In this document: positions 1-7,176 of the stretch, piece after piece
How the letters are laid out: the number at the start of each line of letters is the position of its first letter
How positions within the stretch are numbered: position 1 is the stretch's first letter
From: Chloroflexota bacterium
GTDB taxonomy: Bacteria; Chloroflexota; Dehalococcoidia; SZUA-161; SpSt-899
Length of the DNA stretch: 23,900 nt
NCBI GenBank assembly: GCA_018725455.1
Contig: QLUN01000003.1
Coordinates: 1-23,900, forward strand
Reading direction: 5' to 3'
Program-made: the position numbers and the translations under genes
The notes under the pieces: generated by a model
Seen by the model: the letters and a program-made list of their open reading frames with translations, nothing else
Told to the model about the DNA's origin: nothing
Databases searched by the model: none

Positions 1-2
1 CG

Positions 3-134
3 AACCGATCAACGACATTCCGCTGGATGAAGGGGCTCGGCTCACCAACGGCCATCCGAATCAGGCAGGTAGAGGCGCTAGTACAGATCGCTGAAGAGCG
101 CCGCGCCAGAATGGCTTCATCAAGCGGCTCATGA
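3..134 (+). CDS. 3' end of an unidentified upstream gene (partial)
   Basis: An open frame enters from the left edge and stops at the TGA inside an ATGA (131-134) that also holds the start of the next gene, an arrangement typical of coupled genes in one operon. The visible tail is about 43 residues, basic and probably helical, with RIRQVEALVQIAEERRAR in the middle and a Ser-rich end. No family can be recognised from so short a piece. A second frame (2-94) is also open from the edge and cannot be excluded; the four-base overlap is the only reason for preferring this one. Confidence 0.45.
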   Translation, partial: NRSTTFRWMKGLGSPTAIRIRQVEALVQIAEERRARMASSSGS

Positions 135-421
135 AGGATTTTCTCGACAAGGTGATCGCGTGGTTTGACCCGTTTACGGTTGTTCTTGCCATTATCCTGC
201 TCGTGATCGGACTAATTTTTTCACCAACGAGAATCATTATTACTTTTCTGTTCAAGGGTTTTTTGAAGGGCTCTTCAAAAATCGCCGGAATTGTTTTTAC
301 GGGAACCCATGAGGTCTTTTCGAGCGTTTTTCAAGCTCACTACCTGTACTTCAAGAATTGGCTCCCGCGGCAAACTGTTATTCCCTCAGTCCGTGAAGAT
401 AAAAGCACTCGCCGACTCTGA
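131..421 (+). CDS. Small inner-membrane protein of unknown function
   Basis: This encodes 96 residues. Residues 16-34 (FTVVLAIILLVIGLIF) form a clear transmembrane segment, followed by a second hydrophobic or amphipathic stretch at about 34-60 (IIITFLFKGFLKG) and a basic C-terminal tail. It begins on the ATGA shared with the upstream tail, has no strong ribosome-binding site of its own, and so is probably translationally coupled. A hairpin terminator follows about 40 bases after the stop, so it is probably the last gene of its operon. I do not recognise the family. Confidence 0.6.
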   Translation: MKDFLDKVIAWFDPFTVVLAIILLVIGLIFSPTRIIITFLFKGFLKGSSKIAGIVFTGTHEVFSSVFQAHYLYFKNWLPRQTVIPSVREDKSTRRL

Positions 422-460
422 ATTAAGCACTCAGCGCTGGATATTTTGGCGATGAAGAAA

Positions 461-482
461 GGCTCCTGCATTAGCAGGAGCC
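461..482. terminator. Hairpin terminator between convergent genes
   Basis: A perfect 9-bp stem, GGCTCCTGC / GCAGGAGCC, closes on the loop ATTA. Read on the minus strand the stem is followed by TTTCTTC, so it best fits termination of the minus-strand primase operon. On the plus strand only TTGAT follows, giving weaker termination of the small membrane-protein gene. Its place between two converging genes fits a shared, bidirectional terminator. Confidence 0.7.
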
Positions 483-512
483 TTGATAGATTGATGACAT
501 AGCCGAGACGGA

Positions 513-713
513 TTAGCCTCGGTTATTTTGGATATTGCGGCTTGAACCAAAGCCCACCAGGGACTTGCAGTGCGGGCAGAGGATACCTCCGGGCGGTAGG
601 CTCGCTGGCCGCTTCGTGCTATCTCCTAGTATTTTCACCTCGTGGCCGTTCTGGCACGTTCGCGTGTGCCGCCAACGCCAAACGCCCCATCCGGCGCGTA
701 CTTTCTCAACCAT
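513..713 (-). CDS. Zinc-ribbon miniprotein
   Basis: This encodes 66 residues. Two metal-ligand knuckles are visible, CQNGH (Cys20, His24) and CPHC (Cys46, Cys49), consistent with one zinc-ribbon site. The N-terminal part is basic and Trp-rich (GWGVWRWRH). The start is well supported by the purine-rich ribosome-binding site GAGGAGAAAAAG directly before the ATG. The gene lies 24 bases downstream of the primase on the same strand and ends just before the terminator at 461-482, so the two probably form one operon. A nucleic-acid or protein-binding accessory role is possible; the function is unknown. Confidence 0.65.
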   Translation of the reverse strand: MVEKVRAGWGVWRWRHTRTCQNGHEVKILGDSTKRPASLPPGGILCPHCKSLVGFGSSRNIQNNRG

Positions 714-737
714 CTTTTTCTCCTCGTCTTAGGGATT

Positions 738-1757
738 TTAGGCGGAAATTGACTTCAAGGCGTCGTTCCAGTCTTCTCCGCAAAAAGGGATTCGGCGCGA
801 CCATTTCTTGCCTAATCCGTCCAACTGTACACTTACCGACTCAGCGCACTTGTGTCCCGCATCGTTGGCATCTGTCGCGATCTCCCATCGTGCCGATGGG
901 TACTTTTCCGAGATCTTCTTGCCCCAGGCCGCCCTCCATGTTCCGGTGCCAAAAATGCCGATGATGAGAGCGTCATCGACATCCCCCATATCGACCATTG
1001 AGAGCAGATCTATTCCGCCCTCAACAACAACGATTCGATTCACTTCACCTCTTGGTTTCCAGACAAATGGCGCATCCTGAATTCCGTATTGGATGGCTTT
1101 GGGTGATGAACCAATGCTTTCCGTAAGTTGGCGAAGCTCCAAGGTCAATCCGCTGCCATTGATCAGAATCAATGGGCGATAAGCGGCGGACGGCCATCGT
1201 TTTGACCACATCCCTGCTTCTGACATAGCCTCCCTTCCAACATTGACCTCGAGCCACAAAACGGCTTCTTCAGGTATCGATGGGAGGCAGGCAAGAATGC
1301 CTCGCTTTTTTGCTTCTACGATTGTCCTGCGCGTCAGGCCTCGACCCTCAAGGTAGGCAACAACATCTTCAGTCAGTGGGTGCTTTTTCAGCATGTTGAT
1401 GACCGCAGCCATTGCCTCACCTGTGGCTTTTACCGGACGTTCATTTTTCTCGATCGGCTTAACAATTTGGCTAAAGTTGACGCTCCCGGAAACAATTTTC
1501 CTTGCAGCATCGTCTGGTGACATTCCCTCGCACATCGCCACATAGTCCACGGCTGTACCACCGCTGTTGCAGACAAAGCAGCGCCAACGCCAGATGCCAC
1601 CCACCTTACCGATGGAGCCACGATCCCTCCTGCTGCCCTCCCCGCAGCAAGGAGTCCAATTAGAGGTGTACCGCCCATTCCCCTTGTGTAGGGTGCCCTG
1701 CCACATCGATGGCAGGTCGGCATCCCTAGCGCGTGCGAAAATTTCGCTTGCACGCAT
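738..1757 (-). CDS. Plasmid-type DNA primase (CHC2 zinc finger + TOPRIM)
   Basis: This encodes 339 residues. The N-terminal zinc-binding domain has Cys37/Cys38 and the pair Cys60-x2-Cys63, followed by NSGGTAVDYV, as in CHC2 primase fingers that contact template DNA. A TOPRIM catalytic domain lies at about 240-320, with the acidic motifs EGGID (246-250) and TDANDAG (295-301). The C-terminal EDWNDALK is typical of the TOPRIM primases of plasmids and phages. Such enzymes make RNA primers, for example on transferred single strands in a recipient. The ATG at 1757 is chosen because AGGAG sits 7 bases upstream; an in-frame TTG at 1784 would overrun that site. The protein is shorter than DnaG and has no visible helicase-binding domain. 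The family is clear; the exact role in this element is inferred. Confidence 0.85.
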   Translation of the reverse strand: MRASEIFARARDADLPSMWQGTLHKGNGRYTSNWTPCCGEGSRRDRGSIGKVGGIWRWRCFVCNSGGTAVDYVAMCEGMSPDDAARKIVSGSVNFSQIVKPIEKNERPVKATGEAMAAVINMLKKHPLTEDVVAYLEGRGLTRRTIVEAKKRGILACLPSIPEEAVLWLEVNVGREAMSEAGMWSKRWPSAAYRPLILINGSGLTLELRQLTESIGSSPKAIQYGIQDAPFVWKPRGEVNRIVVVEGGIDLLSMVDMGDVDDALIIGIFGTGTWRAAWGKKISEKYPSARWEIATDANDAGHKCAESVSVQLDGLGKKWSRRIPFCGEDWNDALKSISA

Positions 1758-1870
1758 TAGTTTTCTCCTGCGTTTGCCGCACAATTACGGCACAAGCCTT
1801 GCTTCGAGGTGTTTTGGTGTTTCGTTGCACACCTTGCTAGACTGTTTCGCAACCCCCGGACAACGACCTT
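1758..1870. promoter_or_regulatory. Divergent regulatory region with repeats
   Basis: This stretch separates the minus-strand primase from the plus-strand bactofilin operon. An inverted repeat TGCCG (1775-1779) / CGGCA (1788-1792) overlaps a direct repeat GCACAA at 1779 and 1790, 11 bp apart and so about one helical turn. A second inverted repeat, AGGTGT (1807-1812) / ACACCT (1829-1834), spans a weak plus-strand promoter candidate: TTGGTG at 1814, an 18-bp spacer and TAGACT at 1838. Repeats on one helical face next to divergent starts suggest operators; an origin of transfer is an alternative. This is pattern reading only. Confidence 0.4.
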
Positions 1871-2659
1871 ATGAAAAGTAATGATGCCATCGGTTCAGTC
1901 GAGCAGGATGTTCTGCAAGACGCTACAGACGACTTTATGAACGCAGCCATGAAAGGCGGGTCTGTCTTGGATGTAAAGCCTGTTCCGCCACGAGAAAAAA
2001 AAGGGAAGTGGGATGCTTCAAAGGGTAAAAAGCTCGCTTTTGCTGGCATCGCAGTACTAGCGGTCGGTCTAGCTGTCATTGGAATAATGGCGGGCGGCGC
2101 TGGCTCTGTTCCAAGTTCTCCTCCAGCCGCACTCGTTGCGGCTGAGGCTGATGATGTAGATGCGACAGAGAGGGTTGCATCGCCTCCTGCTCCTGAGCCC
2201 CAGGCAGTTCCTGAGTTTTTCCCGAGCGCTACGGTGGCGCAGGAGGTTGGCCCGCCCGAGGTTGGACTTCTTGCGGCTGACAATTCGGTACCAGTCTCTG
2301 GTAGCGCGCCTGAGCCCGTAGCTGTTGTGGCAGCCGAGCCAGCATCAATGCCCGTGGGGGCAGGTGCGCCAGCGCCCGCTCAAGAACCTGCTGCGCCGGT
2401 GCCTGCTGTATTGCTGTCTGCTGTGCCGGTGCCAATGGAATCACTGCCAGCCGACACTGCTGAAATCGCTCGACTCAAGAGTGAGATTGCCGCCCTGCGT
2501 CGTGCAACGCCTCGGCCAGTCCCGCCTACACGGATTGAGGTCGAGGCTGTCCTTGAGGACGGCGTGGTTCTCCGCGCACCCGATGGAAGAACGATCATTG
2601 TCCCCGCTGGCAGCGGATTGACGGCCGCTAACGGCCGCATTGAGGAGATCCGCCGATGA
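1871..2659 (+). CDS. Pro/Ala-rich bitopic inner-membrane protein
   Basis: This encodes 262 residues. A cytoplasmic N-terminus of about 54 residues ends in a basic stretch (REKKGKWDASKGKK) and is followed by one transmembrane helix at about 55-75 (LAFAGIAVLAVGLAVIGIMAG). A long low-complexity Ala/Pro/Val/Glu linker (about 80-190) probably crosses the periplasm. A short heptad stretch (AEIARLKSEIAALRR) precedes a compact C-terminal beta-type domain (about 217-262: EAVLEDGVVLRAPDG, TIIVPAGSGL). The layout recalls envelope-spanning proteins of secretion or pilus machines, but no family is recognised. It is first in an operon with a secreted protein, a bactofilin and a methyltransferase, and its stop overlaps the next start (ATGA). 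The ribosome-binding site at this start is weak. Confidence 0.7.
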   Translation: MKSNDAIGSVEQDVLQDATDDFMNAAMKGGSVLDVKPVPPREKKGKWDASKGKKLAFAGIAVLAVGLAVIGIMAGGAGSVPSSPPAALVAAEADDVDATERVASPPAPEPQAVPEFFPSATVAQEVGPPEVGLLAADNSVPVSGSAPEPVAVVAAEPASMPVGAGAPAPAQEPAAPVPAVLLSAVPVPMESLPADTAEIARLKSEIAALRRATPRPVPPTRIEVEAVLEDGVVLRAPDGRTIIVPAGSGLTAANGRIEEIRR

Positions 2660-3255
2660 TGCGCCTTGCCGTTTTGTGCGCAGCGTTTCTTGCTTTGCCT
2701 TCTCCCGCATTGGCCCAGTCATATAGCGGTTCTATGCGCTCAACGTTCGGGTGTCCTTCTTCCCCGCGATGCGCCGACGAGATTAACGTCCGCGTTTCCC
2801 CTGGTGATCTGACCCATCGGCGCGGAGCTATCTTTGCCGGATTTTTTCCGCTTTCTGATGGCGCGCCTTCACTTCCAGGGGCATTTATTTCGCCTTCTGG
2901 CGAACTCGTTATTTCCGCTCAACCCGTTGCCTATCATACCGGACGATTGGGAACAGCAAATATCTCTCTCACAGTGAAGGGTGGCGTCTGTGCCGAAGCC
3001 GAGCGACAGGGCATCAGTGGCGATTTTGCTCTGATCGCAGGGCTCGGCCTTGCTGATGACGCGCTAGCGTCATTACTCGATCAGCGCGGTACAGCAACAG
3101 CCCGAGCGCAGACTGAAGAAGAGCGTCGAAAGATTGAGCGCTCATTTGAGATTTTGATGGAATCCGATCCAATTGGCGTTAGCTCAGCAAAAGACATGAT
3201 TAACAATAATCGTTACAGCATCATCAAAAAGATTTCCTGTCCGGTCGGTCGCTAA
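2656..3255 (+). CDS. Secreted four-cysteine protein of unknown function
   Basis: This encodes 199 residues. It has a classical signal peptide with a probable cut after Ala20 (PALA|QSY), so the product is periplasmic or outer-membrane associated. The mature part has four cysteines (33, 39, 112, 195), enough for two disulfides. Its first half is beta-like and Gly/Pro/Ser-rich; a charged helix follows at about 150-170 (TEEERRKIERSFEILME). GAGGAG lies 8 bases before the ATG at 2656, which overlaps the preceding stop. I do not recognise the family. Its position between a periplasm-spanning membrane protein and a bactofilin suggests a shared envelope complex, which is inference only. Confidence 0.65.
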   Translation: MMRLAVLCAAFLALPSPALAQSYSGSMRSTFGCPSSPRCADEINVRVSPGDLTHRRGAIFAGFFPLSDGAPSLPGAFISPSGELVISAQPVAYHTGRLGTANISLTVKGGVCAEAERQGISGDFALIAGLGLADDALASLLDQRGTATARAQTEEERRKIERSFEILMESDPIGVSSAKDMINNNRYSIIKKISCPVGR

Positions 3256-3902
3256 TGTCAAACTACATCACTCGGTTCATTAACAGCTTCGGCCCAAGCC
3301 AGTCCATTACTCCCAATAACGGGGCAGCAAAGAGCGCGACCGCTGCTCCGTCCAGTGAATTGGTGCGCGGCGATGAAGCAAGGCGTTACAAAATCACGGC
3401 GGCCATTCCAGATGGAGCCATTATTACGGGCGACCTAGTGCTCTCTCAGTCGGCCATCATTGGCGGGACGGTGGAGGGAAAGGTCGCCATAACAGGTGAG
3501 CGCATGGCGGCCTTCATCAAAAAGGGGGCAGTTATACATGGTGGAATAAGCGCTTCGGTAGTGATCATATTCGGTGAGGTCTACGGCAGTGTTGAGGCAG
3601 ATTATGTCCGCATCCACGAAGGCGGCAGCGTCCGAGGCGTTATTCGCACTGAAAGTCTCGTGGTAGAGCGCGGATCACTCCTCCTTGGGGCTGACACCCG
3701 CGTTGCGCCGCCGTGCCGTCCGCCGCCGCCGCCGCCGCCGCCGATAGACGCAGAAGTGGAAAATACGGGAATGTACGGTACGCACGCATCTTCAACTGTT
3801 GCTTCCGCCCGCCAAAAAACAGTTCTTACCCCTGAGCAGTTTCGAGATGAACTCAGGCGCATCCGCAGCGAGGCGATATTCATGACATCATCGCCGCCTT
3901 AA
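3255..3902 (+). CDS. Bactofilin-family cytoskeletal protein
   Basis: This encodes 215 residues. Residues 47-150 form a right-handed beta-helix-like run with regularly spaced Gly and hydrophobic residues (GAIITGDLVL, GGTVEGKV, GGISASVVIIFGEVYGSV, GGSVRGVIRTESL), the pattern of bactofilins (DUF583). These polymerise without nucleotide into filaments on the inner face of the membrane and localise partner proteins. Flanking the core are an unstructured N-terminus and a tail with eight consecutive prolines (156-163, a CCG trinucleotide run) and a final helix (TPEQFRDELRRIRSEA). It begins on a TAATG overlap with the secreted-protein gene. Bactofilins are usually chromosomal morphology genes, so one in an operon on a transfer element is unusual. 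Confidence 0.82.
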   Translation: MSNYITRFINSFGPSQSITPNNGAAKSATAAPSSELVRGDEARRYKITAAIPDGAIITGDLVLSQSAIIGGTVEGKVAITGERMAAFIKKGAVIHGGISASVVIIFGEVYGSVEADYVRIHEGGSVRGVIRTESLVVERGSLLLGADTRVAPPCRPPPPPPPPIDAEVENTGMYGTHASSTVASARQKTVLTPEQFRDELRRIRSEAIFMTSSPP

Positions 3903-3916
3903 GAGAGGGTAATATA

Positions 3917-5176
3917 ATGGCGCTCCAGCCAGACCTGTTCTCTGCTGTCGTCTCTGTCTACGCCGAGCGCGGCGTCCTGTCGAACGCGGATCTGTACAGC
4001 GCCATCGCAGAAGCCACAGGCCTAGACCCTGCTGCAAAATCGCCGATCGGTAGCTCTGGTACTCAACGTTCCGTATGGAAGCGCCAAGTTCGCTGGCAAC
4101 AGCAAACACTGAAATCTCTTGGTGTAATCGAGAAGGTGCCGGGAGAGCGAGGCGCATGGCGTCTTGCAGACCGAGAGAATGGACTCTCAACCGCCCGTCC
4201 GGGGATCGCCCTATTGGGATTTAGCACCAACCTCGGCCTGGCTGTCTGGGGCGATTGCTCGACCGCTCTGGCCGGACTGGATCAGCCCATTACGCTGATC
4301 GTCTCCAGCCCACCGTACCCAATCCAAATAGCCCGCCGCTACGGCGGCACGCCCGACACTGAGGCTTACATCGACTTCATCTGCAAGTCCATTGAGCCGG
4401 CGATCAAGGCGCTAGCCCCCGGCGGCTCACTTTGCCTGAATGTTTCAAACGACGTTTTTGAGCCGGGCCGTCCGACTCGATCTCTCTACCTGGAACGACT
4501 GACTCTGGCGATCGCCGATCGCTTCGGAATGTCTCTGATGGACCGGCTGATCTGGCACAACCCATCAAAGCCGCCCGGCCCCGTCGCCTGGGCGTCGAAA
4601 AAGCGCGTGCAACTGAATGTCGCATGGGAGCCAATACTTTGGTTCACCAACGATCCGACCCGAATCACGGCGGACAATCGCCGAGTTCTTGAGGCTCACA
4701 CCGAAGCGCAACTGCGACTCATGAAGGCCGGTGGTGAAGATCGAAATACCAACTACGGAGACGGTGCTTATACCTTGCGTCCGGGATCCTTCGGAGCCCC
4801 CACTGAGGGACGAATTCCGCGAAACATCCTGACACGAGGACATTCTTGCGCGGACACCAGACGGTACCGTGAGGACGCGAAGCGGCTGGGTCTACCCGCG
4901 CACGGAGCGATGCAGCCACTATCGATCCCGGACTTTCTGATTCGGTTCCTGTCCAAGACAGGTGATCTCGTTGTTGATCCGTTCGGAGGGACGGCCAAGG
5001 CTGGCATGGCTGCTGAGCGTTTGGGTCGCCGATGGATTGTCGTCGAGAAGGTTCTTGAGTACATCTGTGTTGCCGGTGAGCGATTTTCGGGATACGAGGG
5101 GTTTACTTGGGGGGAGGGTATCTGCCATAACCAGATTCAGTCTTCCGGGGATGCAACTGCTTCAGGAACCCTATAA
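3917..5176 (+). CDS. Orphan DNA methyltransferase, SPPY type, with N-terminal helical DNA-binding-like domain
   Basis: This encodes 419 residues. The catalytic motif SSPPYP lies at 130-135 and the AdoMet-binding region (DPFGGTAKAGMAAERLGRRWIVVE) near 354-377. Catalysis before AdoMet binding is the beta-class order. SPPY is common in N4-cytosine enzymes and also occurs in some N6-adenine ones, so the modified base is uncertain. Residues 1-90 are helical and look like a winged-helix domain (AERGVLSNADLYSAIAEATG ... QQTLKSLGVIEKV). GAGGG precedes the ATG by 7 bases, and the gene is 14 bases after the bactofilin. No restriction endonuclease lies nearby. Mobile elements often carry solitary methyltransferases that help them evade host restriction. 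Its last 40 bases overlap the opposing HD gene. Confidence 0.85.
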   Translation: MALQPDLFSAVVSVYAERGVLSNADLYSAIAEATGLDPAAKSPIGSSGTQRSVWKRQVRWQQQTLKSLGVIEKVPGERGAWRLADRENGLSTARPGIALLGFSTNLGLAVWGDCSTALAGLDQPITLIVSSPPYPIQIARRYGGTPDTEAYIDFICKSIEPAIKALAPGGSLCLNVSNDVFEPGRPTRSLYLERLTLAIADRFGMSLMDRLIWHNPSKPPGPVAWASKKRVQLNVAWEPILWFTNDPTRITADNRRVLEAHTEAQLRLMKAGGEDRNTNYGDGAYTLRPGSFGAPTEGRIPRNILTRGHSCADTRRYREDAKRLGLPAHGAMQPLSIPDFLIRFLSKTGDLVVDPFGGTAKAGMAAERLGRRWIVVEKVLEYICVAGERFSGYEGFTWGEGICHNQIQSSGDATASGTL

Positions 5177-7176
5177 AACAAAATACCCGAAGAGCCCATC
5201 ACTGTTAGGATTCCTGCTTGATTTCTAGACAACCCCATCACTTCAAGTCTTTCCTCAATCAAGGAGCCTGCTGGGCCTTCTGTCTTGAAAAACATAAACC
5301 CATCGGATCGCTTTGATGGCTCAAGCTCAGCATCGGAAATGGCCAGTCGAATGTCCTCAAGCGCCTGAGCAACGATAGCCTTTTCATCAACCTTGGCTGA
5401 CTCACCATGCTCGTCCGCACTATTTTCACGGACAGCCTTCGAGCGTTCAGATTCATCAGAAAAGTTTACTGATGGGGACGTGCCCGCAGACCGACGTGCC
5501 TCCATCCCGGCTTTATCCAGTAGCGCGCCAAGTCCAAAGAAGGGCTTCTCAATCTTTATCTCGTGCGGCCAATCTTTGATATTTGAGAGTTCAAAAGGGG
5601 CCGCTGAAATTATTATGAAGCCACCGCCAACGCTTGAAGTAAGCTGATCCTTGCTTATCTTGGTAGTGATTTTCCAAATGGCGTTTTTGGCGCTAACACG
5701 GCCAATTTCTCCATTCATTTCAGATAGGGGTGCTAAAAGTGTGAGCCAGCCCTTCGCCTCAAGACCCTCTAGCAGACTGTTCGTGTAAGCGTTTATTCTC
5801 AGTCCCTCGCCGTTGTTATTATCAACCAGATTGGCTGAGAATAGTCTGAATTTTCTAAGCGAGGATTCAGGGAGCATTGAAACTAAGGCGCGCAGACGGT
5901 TCTCGGACAAATAAAGGTAGTCGCCACGCTTGAAGCCGATTCGAGTATTTGCGTGCTTACTGTTTATTTCAGTACGAGACTTCCGAAGCGCCATAGCAAA
6001 TGCTGCAATGCTTGTGTTCTCATCGTCTTCTGGGTTATCCCCGTCTAATTTTTCATGCTGTGCGGCCGCCACTTTACCAAGGCGTTCAATTTCGATGTCA
6101 GAGGTATCTTCTGATGATAAAGCCTCATCTTCGGCTCTCGCTGTCTCGAATATATCCTTGTGGTTTTGTCCGGCGACTTTGTTCATGACCGCCTCAAGGC
6201 GAGCGTCAGGACTATAAGTTGCTGAAAACGGAGCGGCTGATTCGTCTTCATCACTCGAATAGTTGGTTAGTGAATGACCTTCTAACCGTCCCGCAGCGTG
6301 ATCGGCAACGATCAATAGCTCCATCAAACTACGAACCCGATCCGTCACCCAATCTGAATCAGGAATAGAGAAAGGGTGGTGGTAATACGCAATGGCTGTG
6401 ATGATCGCTCGCCGATCGGTGATTGGCAGCGCCATAATCTCAGGGATCAACCGCAGAATCCTTGCGCCCTCAGTGTCGTGGTTCGGGAGCACTTCAACCA
6501 CGCGCCCATCGCACTGCTCATAACAGCGAACCTTGCCTATGTCATGAGAGAATGCTGTTAATACAAGCAGACCAAAATCTGCTGGCGTAAACCTGTGATC
6601 GCCTTCGTTTGTTGCCCGCACGATCTTCCCTGATTTGTTCTTTTGCCCCTTGTAAACCCATTTTGGTGCCACTTTAATCATGGACTCCACCACGCCAAGC
6701 GAATGCTCAATCAGCGTTCGACCGCCATGACCTCCGGGCACAGGGGATGCTGGCAACGACTCCTTCGCTTTCATCACGGCCATAACAGCAGACAGCGCCT
6801 GAGCGTGGAGAGGAAAGGCTATGCAAAACTCCGACCACCGAGGAATCCGAGCAAGATCCGCATCAGAAGGCTCTATGCGTTCGATGGATGGCGCTAACGG
6901 CAAAGTTCCAATCAAAACCTGCACGCCATCTCGGCTAGCGCCTTGCCTGAGAGTGAATTCTCTCAATGCAACTTTTCCGCTCCGATAGGCGAGCATCCCG
7001 AAAAAACCGATGATTGCCCCCAAAAGAGGGGCTGCCAGGGAGATTGCGATGATAGTCGTGACAGTCGATAAAGTGACGTTCGCGCTATCCCAATTCCAGA
7101 CCCCCCAGACAGTGAGGGCCAGCCACCAAAAACCAAAAACAATTCCGGCGGCACGAGCAATTGGATTGTGGATCAT
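5137..7176 (-). CDS. Membrane-anchored HD-domain protein, candidate MOBH (TraI_2-like) relaxase
   Basis: This encodes 679 residues. Two transmembrane segments lie at about 8-28 and 40-64. An HD metal-binding domain follows at about 140-300: LPASPVPGGHGG...EHSL (His158), SHDIGK (His211-Asp212), NHDTEGARIL (His233), YYHHP (His266-267) and ADHAAG (Asp292). An acidic Ser/Glu/Asp-rich linker (about 306-390) leads to C-terminal domains that look like winged helices. TraI_2 proteins of MOBH elements use the HD fold and share the PAS...GG...HSL pattern, and genes for them are commonly next to the coupling ATPase. Here the start overlaps the coupling-protein stop by ATGA. Relaxase activity is inferred; the anchor is atypical, and a nucleotide phosphohydrolase is the main alternative. 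Confidence 0.7.
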   Translation of the reverse strand: MIHNPIARAAGIVFGFWWLALTVWGVWNWDSANVTLSTVTTIIAISLAAPLLGAIIGFFGMLAYRSGKVALREFTLRQGASRDGVQVLIGTLPLAPSIERIEPSDADLARIPRWSEFCIAFPLHAQALSAVMAVMKAKESLPASPVPGGHGGRTLIEHSLGVVESMIKVAPKWVYKGQKNKSGKIVRATNEGDHRFTPADFGLLVLTAFSHDIGKVRCYEQCDGRVVEVLPNHDTEGARILRLIPEIMALPITDRRAIITAIAYYHHPFSIPDSDWVTDRVRSLMELLIVADHAAGRLEGHSLTNYSSDEDESAAPFSATYSPDARLEAVMNKVAGQNHKDIFETARAEDEALSSEDTSDIEIERLGKVAAAQHEKLDGDNPEDDENTSIAAFAMALRKSRTEINSKHANTRIGFKRGDYLYLSENRLRALVSMLPESSLRKFRLFSANLVDNNNGEGLRINAYTNSLLEGLEAKGWLTLLAPLSEMNGEIGRVSAKNAIWKITTKISKDQLTSSVGGGFIIISAAPFELSNIKDWPHEIKIEKPFFGLGALLDKAGMEARRSAGTSPSVNFSDESERSKAVRENSADEHGESAKVDEKAIVAQALEDIRLAISDAELEPSKRSDGFMFFKTEGPAGSLIEERLEVMGLSRNQAGILTVMGSSGILFYRVPEAVASPED

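Noticed and set aside
542..964. Plus-strand frame of 140 codons over the primase and zinc-ribbon genes
   Set aside because: The encoded protein is Arg/Ser/Pro-rich with no domain, while the opposite strand encodes clear primase and zinc-ribbon motifs.
1837..2283. Minus-strand frame of 148 codons opposite the Pro/Ala-rich membrane protein
   Set aside because: Ser/Ala/Thr low-complexity product that mirrors the Ala/Pro linker on the plus strand; no support from context.
3721..3742. CCG run in the bactofilin gene as a phase-variation switch
   Set aside because: The unit is three bases, so slippage would not change the frame or switch the gene off.
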